64,000 bases of DNA from Trichosporon coremiiforme (lineage: Eukaryota; Basidiomycota; Tremellomycetes; Trichosporonales; Trichosporonaceae), in contig BCJJ01000015.1 of NCBI GenBank assembly GCA_039545355.1, forward strand, positions 682,001 to 746,000. Reading direction: 5' to 3'. Shown piece after piece: positions 42,501 through 53,534 of the stretch; the first letter of the stretch is position 1, and the number at the start of each line of letters is the position of its first letter. A program made the translations under genes and the position numbers. The notes beneath the pieces were generated by a model. It did not search any database, was not told where the DNA came from, and saw only the letters and a list, made by a program, of their open reading frames with translations.

Positions 42501-45500
42501 AACGGGTCATCCCATGGCGCGTCGTTGATCCTTGAAATGGCCGAGGACAGCTCGTCCGGCTCGGGAATGGCGTCGCGGACCTTGCCCCTACGCTTGTGGT
42601 CGACGCGGTGCGTGTTCTGGATACGCTCCAGGCGGCCACGCATACGTAAGGGGCCCTCGCTCCCATCGAGCCGCCACTTGACCGGCCCCTGCTCGTCGGC
42701 CCAGATACCGTTCTCGGTACGGAGACTCGCGACGTACCGCGGCCACTCGACCTGCGCGACACGGTGCCAGTGCTCCTTCCGGTCAAGGGTCATGGCCGAG
42801 TGCCGCTGCATGTCGGTCGCGAGGATGATCTGGCGCCAGGCCGCGTTCTTGTCCTTCTCCTCCTCGAGGAGCGACCCGCCGGTGAGGACGCGCTTCACCA
42901 CCGGCTTCTCGCGGCGCAGGCTCGTTCGGCGCGGCGAGCTGATACGCTGCAGAAGTGACGAAGAGCGAGACAGCGGCGAAGATGTCGCCGAAGCGCTAGG
43001 ACTAGTCGGACTCGTGATGCTACCAACCGAAGCCGACATGTCGCCGTTCGAAGCAGCCTTCAGCTGCTCGACGCATAACTGCATCTGATTGATGGCAGTC
43101 GAGGGCGCTTTCGACAGCTCGATCAGCGCCTCGAGGAAGCCCGTAATCGCCCTGCGCTGATGCTCGATGCCGGTTCCTTCGACGCTGGCTGAAACGGTGG
43201 CGAAGTCGACAATGCTAGGGAGCAGGCTGTCTAAGCGCTTCGAGTTCAGCGCCTTGCGGAACCCGGCCGAGCTGCGATAAGTCACGGTCATTTTCGTAAC
43301 GAGGCTCTCAAGGCGGCCGTCGTACTCATCGGTGCGCTCCGGCTCGTCACCTTCGGCAGTCAGGGCTAAGGAGCTGATTGAGGCGGCGATGCCAGAGACC
43401 GAGTCCTGAGGCTGCTGTAATGACAGGTCCAGCGCGGCCATAATGATCGCCATGGCACCAGGACACGCTAACGTGTCCTCCGGGCCGAGCATCTTGAACA
43501 CCTGCTTCTGCACCGCGTCGTCCCAGAGCGGAGCCAGGGCGCGGGTTAGGATGATGAAGCCGCCCTCCTGTTCGAACTTGTGCTGGAACGATGAATCCAG
43601 GCGAGGCGTGGCGAGGCACTTCTCGACAATCGTCAGGCAAGGCAGCACCACGAAGGGCGCCTGGTTGCTCTGCAGGAAAATGACGAGGAGGCGCGGGAGT
43701 GAGATAGCCTTGGCGAGCTTCATGGTGCGCTTAGGCGTGAGAATCTCTCCGATCATGGCGAGGATTAAAGCTGCAGGCAGCTGAGATGGGCTCGGCTCGG
43801 CGAGAGCTGCAAGCTCAGGAGGCGGTGTGTCTGGCGTCAGCTTGAACCCCCTTCAAACAGCTACTTACTCTGACATAAGGCGGACACGGCGTAGGCGAAG
43901 ATTGGCTTGAGGGCGTCCTCCGCGCTCCACCTCGCGATGAGGGCAGTCTTGAGGGTGTCCACCGCCATTGGAAGCGTCTCGGCATCGTACAGTCCCGAGC
44001 GCATGGCGTAGAGCAGCTTGCGCACAATGTTACTCCGTTGGAAAGTGCGCAGGAGGTTGTACCGCTTGTGCTGCGACGTGGCGAGCAACATCTCAAAGTG
44101 GCCAAAGTACAGCTCCTGCACCTCCTTGGTCGCGAGGGCCCAGAGCTCAAACTCGAGGCCAAGAGCGCGGTACGCCGTCGAGTTGTTGACGACCGCATCT
44201 TCCGGTTTGCTGTAATCAACGCCACAAATGAGGAGAAGCGTGCGCGCACACTCGACGGTGACGAGCTTCATCTTCGGGCGCAAAATCGCCGCCAGAAGCT
44301 CGTAACCGTGGATACGCTCCATCTCCTCGCTCGCCTGCCAGCTGTCTTCCGTCATGTCGTACAGAATTTCGACCGTCTGCGCGAGTTCCTCGGGCGTGCG
44401 CGCGATATCGATCATCTTGAGCGCGACAATCGCCCCGCCAACGGTCGTGATGCCGACATCCAGATCGACCCCTGTCGAGAACGGGAACACGGCGCCGTGC
44501 AGCTCGGCGCAGCCGAACTTGAAGTCCCTGGCACGGGCCGCGTGCGGGATCGCAGCGTTCAGGACGTGGTCGTAGTCCCTGTCAAAGGTGTCCTTCGCAT
44601 TCAGGCTGAACACGATGCTGTCCTCGGGTATCGCGGGGCCAGTCTTAACGGCGCGAACGATGACAGAGTTGGAAGGCAGGAGCGCAAGCGTCTTCTGCTT
44701 CGCCGCCTGCGCCATTGTGTGCAGGTGCACGTTGATCGCGGTCGCGTTCTCGTATGTCAGGAACTTGCCCAAAGCCTCCTGGTAGTTGCCGTGGTAGCGC
44801 GGACCCAGGCGATGCATCAGCATCACGAGATCCTCGTTAACGACCTCGTCGAGCATGAGCGCACGACCCAGGAGCCACTCGCTGTCTTCGGTACGGGCGA
44901 ACGACGTATCCGCCTCGGGTACCTCGTTGCCCTGTGTCGGCGCTCGACCAACATTGACCTGGATACCCTCGAAACGCCTCTGGTGCTCCAGCTTCAGTCC
45001 TGGCTTCGGAACGGGGTACGCTACGCGAACAGCGCCGACGCGGACGCCGTTGATGTAGAAGCGCGCCTCGCCGCCTCCACCGGTCGTTGAGCGTCCCTTC
45101 CTGCATCCCGCCGCGAAGTACACCCAGTCGCCGTGCTGCACTAAGGCGTCAGGAGAACCACATACGACCTCTTCCGGCGCCTTCGTGTCCGAGTAACTGC
45201 TCGTCGTGATGCCAATCTGAGAATTCTCGAGCACGCGGATCTGCAGCAGCGGATACGACTGGTCCTTCTGGCTCAGGTGGAGGAGCGTGATCGCCTCGTT
45301 AAGTTTCGAGATCCTCAGCCAGCAGGAGAAGAAGAAGCCCTTTGTCGATGACGGCCAGGGCTTGCCCAGGTCTGGCACCTCGATGCCTGACGCGTCGTTC
45401 TGGCTCGACCGGAACACGAACGAGTCCGGGTTACGATGCGTCATCGCGTTGTGAATCAGAGAGAGCACTTCCCCATCCAGCGCTTCACCCTCCACTGGCG

Positions 45501-46872
45501 TATTTGTCGCAATCTTCAAAGGCGCCTTTCCACGGAGCGACTTCTGCTTCTCGCTCTGCTCGGTCGCATCTGGCGCTTCAGGCTGCGGAGTCGTCTCCCT
45601 CGCCTGTGGCGGGACCTTGCGCATGAGCGAGAACAGGCGCCACGTCTCCTCCGTGCTCGTTCCAGCCTCGAGAACCCGTTTCAGTAGCAACAGGTACACT
45701 TCTCGTAACTCTGGTGTCGGCGCGGACCATTCCGGCGCAGTCTCCTTGCTCTCGATGGCGTCGGCGAACCACTCCTCTCGCGGCGGGAAGGTGTCGTCGA
45801 AGTGACGCGGGGCTCCCCACCCATACAGCCGGGTGATGAGGAAGTCGCCGAGCTCGGGGAGGAAGCTCTTGATGAGGTAGAGGTTCGGCGTGGACTTGGC
45901 GGCAAGCAGCAGAACCCGGAACAAAACCAGGATTAGCTTCTGCTGCACCGGCGAAGCATCTTTCTCGACCTCGCCTGATCGTGCAGAGCCGTGGAGCACA
46001 GCCCGCTCCTTGCCCTTGCTGCTCGGCGGCAGGCCGAGAACGTACGCCCAGATGAGGGGAATCGCGGCCGGCCATCGCAGACGTACGTCGCCGACCTTGT
46101 CGAGGGCCCCGACGTCGACCTCGCCACCGCCCTTGAATAAGCTCAGTAATGCGTAGTTGTTATCGAGGATGTGCGCGAGGAGAAGGCTGAACACGCGGGG
46201 GTTTGGGCTCGTCTCGTCCAGTTTGTTGACAGCTGGGAAGAGGGATGCGTAGCCAAAGTGTTCCTGCTGGTTAGTCGTTGCGATCTTATCAGAGACCCCA
46301 GTGCCACTGGGATGGCCAGCACTCACCCTGAAGTGCGCCTCGCCACCCCTGTCCATGGCCCACGCAAGCACCTCGAACCACAGCCGTTGGCCTTCAGCAA
46401 GCTGCACCTCGTGCACTTGCCAGTCGTCGGGGGAGATCTCGTCTGGCCGGGGCTTCCACGCCAGCGCGTCTAGCGATTTGACGAGCGCCTCGAACCCGGA
46501 GTGTTTGCGGAACGCCCTCCGTGTGCTGGCGATGGCTGGCATCGAGAGGAGGTGGGAGAACGTCTGCAAGTCAGCTAGAGCCAAAGACGTCGAAGCTGTA
46601 AAGCCGATAGAACGTACCTCGACATACTGCAGTCCCTCGTCGTGCTGCAGCGCATGCACTAGCCCGACGACCTGGAGCGCCTCGTGGTCGTCTTCCTCCG
46701 CTGGCGGCAAAGAAGGCACGCTGTCGCCCGTCGGAGCCGGAGACGGTGCCGCGGGCGTAGCGAGTCTGCTGCTGTTGAATGGGGCTGCTGGGCCGTCTCC
46801 GCTGCTCTGCGCCGCAGCCTGTCCAGCTGGCGGTGTCGGCTCGCGTGCCAAGTCCTTGAAGATCTTGAACAT
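39519..46872 (-). CDS. BEACH-WD40 protein with C-terminal FYVE-like finger (ALFY/Bph1-like)
   Basis: Six exons: 46618-46872, 46327-46563, 43869-46263, 42466-43830, 40694-42429 and 39519-40658; introns 54, 63, 38, 36 and 35 nt; 2375 residues. The N-terminal 1500 residues are helical repeats with a concanavalin-like module (GFFFSCWLRISKL). Then comes a PH-like domain. The BEACH domain has RTLNDVTQYPVFPWVLADY, LPMGAL, HYGTHYSSSMIV, ELIPEFFYSP, WIDLTFGYKQ and CFHPLSYRG. WD40 repeats follow, and the end is a Cys-rich finger (RRICSGCGGAFCSAH...ARFCDQC). BEACH proteins scaffold membrane traffic, and ALFY links autophagy cargo through its FYVE finger. The finger here has the Cys pairs but lacks the basic HHCR motif, so phosphoinositide binding is uncertain. 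Introns 1 and 2 are multiples of three without stops and were removed because of strong splice motifs. Confidence 0.9.
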
Positions 46873-47723
46873 GACTGCTCTGCACTGTCACTCAGAACAT
46901 AACCAGTGAACACGGCGAGGGAGCGGCGAGGATCGCTATCGCTATCGCTTCGTCCTTCGTTCGCCTTGACCTTCGATGTGTCTGATGTTATTCGTGCGAG
47001 CGTATGGGAATGCCTGGTGATGAAGTGGTCAGATACCGTGCTTGTCGCTGGCCTGTGATCTTGTGACGCAAGTACGGTGGCCGGTGCAGTGCGGGGTTGT
47101 CGTCTGGCACGTGAGCTGTTCTCTCACGGTAGCCTGTGCCTGGGGGCGCGGCGGGGGTATGTGATTCGAAAGTCTCACCATAGGACGCAACTGCGCACCG
47201 AGCCCAGGTGCAGGGGCGGTGTTCCTGACGTTCGGCCTGTTGGTAGGACTGACATAGGATCCACAGGACATAGGAACGCGAGGCGGGCACGGCGGTCAGA
47301 CGCGCACGGATTTAGCAGCGGGCACGCGGGGGGCGACGGGGTCCCTCCCTTTCTAGCCTGTGTGGCAAGTTCGACGCGACAGTTGTTGGAGTTACTCGCA
47401 CGGCTGTCACAAGCGAGTCGGTGCAGTGCTCCGCAGCAAATGTCTTGGCCTTGGCGTGCTAGAAGTGAAGTCACTGTGAGGCAGTGTCCGCAGCGCTCGG
47501 CGGCAACAGCAGCATAATATGCCCACTCATCTCCAGCGACGCGACGTAATCTTCAGCGGGTCAGTTACGACTCCTTCCTCGACGGCGAATGCTAGACGAT
47601 ACACGGGATATGCATCACTTTTTACAGTGTAGAGGAAAAGCGAAAAGTTCTACTGCTACTAATAACCTAGAAGAAATGAAGGGGGGTATCGGGTCGAGCG
47701 GTCGATGTCGAGTCGCTGGCCGA
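46873..47723. other. Intergenic
   Basis: About 850 bases: BEACH promoter and the 3' end of the repeat surface protein. No gene is supported. Confidence 0.45.
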
Positions 47724-48372
47724 TTAGAGGAAGACGGCGGCCATGCCGGCAGCGACGCCCGCGACGGCGGCGCCCATGGCGACCGAGTTCTGGGTCGCGC
47801 CCGAGTTGCCCACGGCGCTGGCAGCGGCGTTGCCGACGCTACCCGCGGCGCTGGTAGCCTTCTCGCCACCGCCGCTGGAGGTCAGCTTGCACTCTTCCCT
47901 ACTTAGCTGCTAATGTACTCACGCAATACCAGAGGTCAGGCCGTCCCATCCGCCCTTGACACCGGAGGTGAGGCCGTCCCAGGCACCCTTGGCACCCGAG
48001 GTCGCGGTCTCCCAAGCGCCGCCGGCGCCAGAGGTGACAGTGCCGAAGACACCGTTCGCGCCAGAGGTGACAGTGCCGAAGACGCCGGCGGCACCAGAGG
48101 TGGCAGTGTTCCAGGCGCCCTCGGCTCCGTTGGCGATCTTGGAGCCGACGGACTCAGCGCCGTTCTGGTTGTCTGTGAGTCAGCGGCGGAACGCGAGCGG
48201 GGCGAGGGCGAGCATAGTGGAGCATCGCGAACCGACGGCGCAGGACACAGCAATGCGAGGCAGCGATCTTACGCCCGGGAAAGGGGGCCCGGGGCTACTC
48301 ACCCTGACGAGCGACGATGATCTCGCTGGCAGCGACAAGGGGGACGAGAACGAGAGCGGCGGAGACCTTCAT
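47724..48372 (-). CDS. Secreted protein with six 11-residue repeats and GPI-like tail
   Basis: Exons 48303-48372, 47923-48172 and 47724-47874; introns 130 and 48 nt; 156 residues. The start MKVSAALVLVPLVAAS is a signal peptide. Residues about 42-107 are six tandem 11-mers: GAWNTATSGAA, GVFGTVTSGAN, GVFGTVTSGAG, GAWETATSGAK, GAWDGLTSGVK and GGWDGLTSGIA. An Ala/Gly/Ser/Asn region follows, then a hydrophobic end (MGAAVAGVAAGMAAVFL) typical of a GPI-anchor signal. I do not recognise the family. The 11-residue period with one aromatic and two or three Thr/Ser per unit fits an 11/3 helix that lies on a lipid surface, or a glycosylated stalk; this is inference. A TATAAATAA promoter lies about 65-78 bases upstream, suggesting strong expression. 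Confidence 0.85.
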
Positions 48373-48434
48373 TGTTGTTGTTGAATGCGGAGATGAGTTT
48401 GAGGGGGGAAAGATGGGATATGCGGCGACTCTGA

Positions 48435-48450
48435 TTATTTATTATTTATA
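48435..48450 (-). promoter_or_regulatory. TATA region of the repeat surface protein gene
   Basis: TATAAATAATAAATAA on the minus strand, about 63-78 bases upstream of ATG 48372. Confidence 0.6.
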
Positions 48451-50738
48451 CGAGAGTGTCTGACGGAGAACAAGAGGGGGGCAGGGTGCAGGGGAGAAGT
48501 GCATCGGAAGGGTGTGCTCGAGGGGGGNGGGGGGGGGGCAGCACAGGAGGCGCGAGGCGTCGGGCGTGCAACACGCAATGTAGCAGCAGGAGGGGGGCGA
48601 GCCACGAGTCCCGAGAGCAGAGGGCCGAGCGAGCATCGCCAGGTACGATACCTGTCCTGCAGGAAGACATATCTGGACGTCAGTCTTTCGGCCGTGAGGC
48701 AGTGAGGCAGCGGCAGACGAGCACAGTCGGAGGACGGTACATGAAACCTGGATGGAGAATGCCTGCAGGGCCGTCGCTGCGTGCCCAGGGGCTGGGCATT
48801 AGCGGCGCATGATCGCCAAACCTACGCCTGAACGTCAGTGGCCCATCGCCCAGTTACATAATATCTGGAGCGCCTGCAACCTGAGCCCCACTGCACCAGA
48901 GCTCGACGAATGACGACGTCACAATGTTGCTGTGTTGATCGATCTCGGCGCGTCCTGGGCGTAGACCAGGCTGAGTGCAATGTCGCAGCCCTGCCATTCT
49001 GTTCTGTCAATTGCACGCGAGCTCCCACTTGTTTTGGCATTCACTCGTTGTATTTTGTATTGCGCAGCCATGGCGGCAACTCTATCGCGCTATTTCGGCT
49101 CATCATCCGCCCATGCAACTGGCTCACCGGCTCATCAGTCTGATCCCGCCGTGATGGCCCTGGCCGCAACCCCGCTCGACTACGCCGCTAGCCCGTTGCA
49201 CGACGCCGAAGCCGCACTCCGATTCGCTCGTCGAAAGGGGGTCGCAGCGGACTGAGACACCCCAAAGCGGGGTGCTCACGACGCGCGACGCGACGCCAAC
49301 GCTAACGTGCTTGCTTGGACGTTTAGATGCTGGGGTGTGTTGCTTTTCCGATCGGAGCCGTACGGTAGCGGTGCAGTAAGTCAAGCTTCTGTATGTGTGC
49401 AGTGGTCAGCTTCTTCACGCATTCCAGCATTCCATCGCAACGCAGCACGCCGACGAGAGTGCATTGCCCGCAGGATGCAAATCGCGCCTAGTACCAACGA
49501 GGTACGCAGCGCCACAGCGGAATCGGAGATGCGCGACTTTCGATGCCTGCCTTCGATGCATGCGATGCATGTTGGGTGGCAAACTTGGATTCCAGACTGC
49601 GCGCTGCACCGCCTCAGAGCGGCCGGCAACCGCCGCGTAGAACGCTGATGCAAGCTTCCCCCGGTGCGCGCGTGCCCGCTCCCGTCGCTGGGCGCACTGG
49701 GCTCGGTTCTGGAAATCGCGCAGGATATCGCCAAGCACGAACCCGCCGGCACGGTGGGCCAAGGCGGTGCAGAAAAGTGGCCAGCGTTCGATCGACATGC
49801 CGACAGCGGCCGCCAGATCTCGTGGTGCACCGACACCATGCACCAACCACCTGGCACTGCTTGTCACCTCGATCTCGATCGGTTACGCTGCACAGGTATC
49901 AGCCATCAGCCGCCCGGTGCGAGTGGAGGCGGCGCACCCATCGCCCGTGGATCTCTACTCCGCAGGGGCCGCTCATAGCCGTCGGCGTATTTTCGACGAG
50001 ACTGCCGAGTCGGGTGATGCACGACTACGACATATATAAGCCAGGCCCAGGGCCCCGAGTTTCCACACCGACGGTGAAACGCGAAACGTACGTACAGCAG
50101 CATGGTAAAGACGCAGTGAGAATGACTGCGGGACGTCAGCTTGAAGGAAGCGATCGACGGAGGGAGGCAGGCAGCCATGACGACAAGGCATGTGTGCCTC
50201 CAACGAAAGGACAGCTTAACATTCTTGAGCTTCTCTACTTTTCTCCCGCATCAACTCTCACAACTTCTCTGTTCACTGCGAATCAACACTTCCACTTGTA
50301 TGTTTCTCTAGCCGCCGCCGCCGCCGCCGCTCAAAACGCCGGCCGAATGCCGCATTACCCACGTTCCTCTTTTAGCACATCGGCGAACCCATATCGCTTA
50401 TCAAGCCCGATCGCCCGCACTCTGGACGCACGTTCGTCCGACATTGTCTCCCAACGCCAATCACCCTCGAGACAATTCACCATCCTCGCTAACTTGGCCA
50501 CCACTTGGCCCACCTGGGGTCCTCGTTTGCGGTATGACGCCTCTAACTAACGTTACCGCTCTGGCTGACCGTGCGTGCATCGTACAAGCATGCGAGCGGC
50601 GTTCTCGCCCGATGTGGAACAAGAGGACCATCCGGCCAGGCCCACCCGCTCCTGCGCCCTGGGACTAACGTCGAAAGGTCCATACTTAAACATGAAAGAG
50701 GTCGTTCTTCTCACTGAGACACCCCACTGACACTCAAA
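48451..50738. other. Gene-free stretch with an N in a G run
   Basis: About 2.3 kb. Position 48528 is N inside a long G run, so the length there is uncertain. A GCC trinucleotide run lies near 50311-50331. Open frames are short and show no family features. Confidence 0.4.
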
Positions 50739-52528
50739 ATGCCCTCGACGACTGCGAGCCTGCTGCTCGCGCTGGTCGGCGCTGCAGCCGTCAACGCTGC
50801 TGTGAGCTGCGCGAAGCTATGAGACACTGAAATGACAGCTGACAGCAGCCTGTGAACCAGACGGCCCCGGCCTCGAATGGTACCGCCAACGCCGTCCCCG
50901 GCAAGTCGGAGTATCCCCTCGTCACCGCCCCCGGCGAGGAGCCATACAACCTGTACGAGCCTTTGCAGCAGCGTGTCGCGATTGTGAATGCGACCACAAT
51001 GGCAGTCTCGTGGAACACGTACCGCCCGCTCGACTCGGACGCCGTCATCCACTACGGACTGGACCCGCTAAACCTCGACCGTGTGGCTACGACCGAGCAG
51101 ACGACGTTCGAGACGTCGCGCACGTGGAGCCACCACGCTGTGCTGACGGGCCTGCAGCCAAAGACCGAGTACCACTACCGTGTAGCGTACACGAACTGCT
51201 TTGCGTGCAACACGCTGCCGACGTACACGTTCACGACGCCGCGCGAGCCGGGCGACGAGTCGGCGTACTCTGTCGCCATCGTCGCCGACATGGGCCTCAT
51301 GGGTCCCGAAGGTCTCAGCGATACCGCCGGGGAAGGGGCCAAAGGCGCGCTCGGTCCTAACGAGACGAACACGATCCAGTCGCTCGTGCAAAACCTGGAC
51401 GCTTATGACCACCTGATCCACATCGGCGACCTGGCTTATGCCGACTACTTCCTGAAGGAGAGTGTGGGGGGCTACTTCGGCCCGTCGGCTCAGGACGTGA
51501 AACCCACCCGCGAGAAGGTAGTGGACAAGTACGAGGAGCTGAACGAGATCTTCTACGACCAGATCCAGCCCATCTCCGCCCAGAAGGCGTACATGGTCGC
51601 AGTCGGGAATCACGAGAGCAACTGCGACAACGGCGGCGTGAAAGACAAGGCCAACAACATCACGTACACGGCCGACTACTGCCTGCCGGGCCAGGTCAAC
51701 TTTACAGCGTACAACGAGCACTGGCGCATGCCGGGCAAGCCGGGTGACACGCGCAACTTCTGGTACTCGTACGACGACGGGATGGTGCACTACGTGATCT
51801 TGAACTTTGAGACCGACTTCGGTGCAGGTATCTACGGCCCCGACGAGGTCGGCGGGGACGGGAAGCAGATGTCTGGCCCCCGTGGCAAGGTCAACGAGCA
51901 GATCGACTGGCTCAAGGCCGACCTGGCTGGTGTCGACCGGAAGAAGACGCCCTGGGTGCTCGCTTTCGGCCACCGCCCGTGGTACGTCGGCATCGACGAC
52001 GCGCGGTGCAAGCCGTGTCAAGCCGCGTTCGAGCAGATCCTGTACGACGGCAACGTCGACCTTGTCCTCACGGGCCACGACCACGTGTACTCGCGCTCCT
52101 GGCCCGTGTACAACTACACGAACGACCCGAACGGGTACAACAACCCCCGTGCTCCGGTATACATCACGAACGGCCTCGGCGGACACTACGACGGCGTCGA
52201 CGCACTCTCCAACCCCCTCCCCAAGGACATTGCGCACGGCATCGAGGCGGTCTACGGATGGAGCAGGCTCACGTTCGCGAACCGTACCCACCTGCGCCAG
52301 GACTTTGTCGCCGCCCGCAACTCGTCAGTCCTCGACAGCTTCTGGCTGTATCGCGAGCACGCCGAGGGTGGCGGCAATGACGGCGATGACGGAGGCAAGA
52401 ACACCAACGGAAACCACAACGGTCAGAACAACGGCAACAACCACGGCAATGACCACGGCAACGGCAAGGGTAACGGCGGCCATGACAATGGAAACCACAA
52501 TGGCCAGAACAACGGTAACGGCCACTGA
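50739..52528 (+). CDS. Secreted purple acid phosphatase with His/Asn/Gly-rich tail
   Basis: Exons 50739-50801 and 50849-52528; 47-nt intron with GCTGACAGCAG acceptor; 580 residues. Exon 1 is the signal peptide (MPSTTASLLLALVGAAAVNA). A fibronectin-like N-terminal domain (ATTMAVSWNTY, LQPKTEYHYRVAY) precedes the catalytic domain. All five metal motifs are present: ADMG (D168), GDLAYAD (214-220), GNHE (274-277), GHRPWY (H396) and GHDH (430-433). The enzyme hydrolyses phosphate esters outside the cell at acid pH using a two-metal centre. Several N-x-T/S sites suggest glycosylation. Residues about 527-580 are a low-complexity tail of Gly, Asn, His, Asp and Gln, absent from most family members. 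An alternative acceptor three bases earlier would add one Gln. Confidence 0.94.
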
Positions 52529-53534
52529 ATGTGGTAGAATCACCGGGGCTGCAACGGACATAAGAGCAAGTAGTGGTAGTATCTTCAGATGCATGAATCT
52601 TGAGACCATCATCTGACGCACATGGAACAGTCGGGGCGCTGAAGAAGCTTGATTTCCCGCCGATATGCCCTTCGCACGTCCAGGATCAGCCGCATGACTG
52701 TAGGTTTAGCGCCTGGGTGCCTGGCTGGCGGAGCTCTCGCGAGGTGCACGGCACTGCCCCGGCTTCGCCGACCGTCTGAGTGCCCACGACCTCTGGGAAG
52801 GCACCAGTAGCTCAACAAGGGTGTGAGAGTCAGTAGAGGAATAATCAGGCGTATGAATGAATGCTGCCATGAGACGTGACCACTTGTCATCGTCCAACAG
52901 GGCGTACGGGCGGGTGCGGGTGCAAGCGTGAGCGGAGCAAAGCGAGGGCCGAGCGCCAAACCCGCACCATGCCGAGTGTCAGTGCGGCCAGATCCCGCGG
53001 GGCACACGGAGCTAGTGGTTCATCCGCCCCGGGCCAGTTTCTGCGTTTCGTTGTCTTCCTGCACTGTCCTGTGGTGTTATCATATTCTTGCGGCTAGATA
53101 TGATGCGTTGACCAGATCTGAGACGGGTGTTACCTCGAAACCGGGCCGAATCGAGAGGGCCCCCAGCCTGCGGATGATGTAAGAAGACTAGCGGAGCACG
53201 TGACCCCAGTGCGGGGGTGCGGGGTACGGCGCCCACTTCGCCGCACCCTGTAGCGCCAGGCGCCCGCTCGTTCGCAGTTGGGATTGACATCTCCTCTCGA
53301 CTTGCATCGCATCGCATCCGCATCCCCCCTCGCCTGCTTCTCGCGTTCGTGTTCCTCACCTAGACACGGCCTTAGATCTCCCTCCTGTCCCGATCACTCA
53401 CGACCTTAATCGGGCTCGCTACATTCCCCATTCGCAGGCCCGTGAGCACGTTCCTATCCCGATCAGACGACCGCCCAAGCCGACCGGTCAGACTGCTGTT
53501 ACCACGACGATAAGACCGCCAGGCATCAGCAACG
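52529..53534. other. Intergenic, CreC promoter
   Basis: About 1 kb between two plus-strand genes. Leader DNA before 53535 is pyrimidine-rich. No gene is supported. Confidence 0.45.

Noticed and set aside
51068..52291. 407-codon minus-strand ORF over the acid phosphatase
   Set aside because: Antisense shadow, Val/Arg-rich and without domain features.
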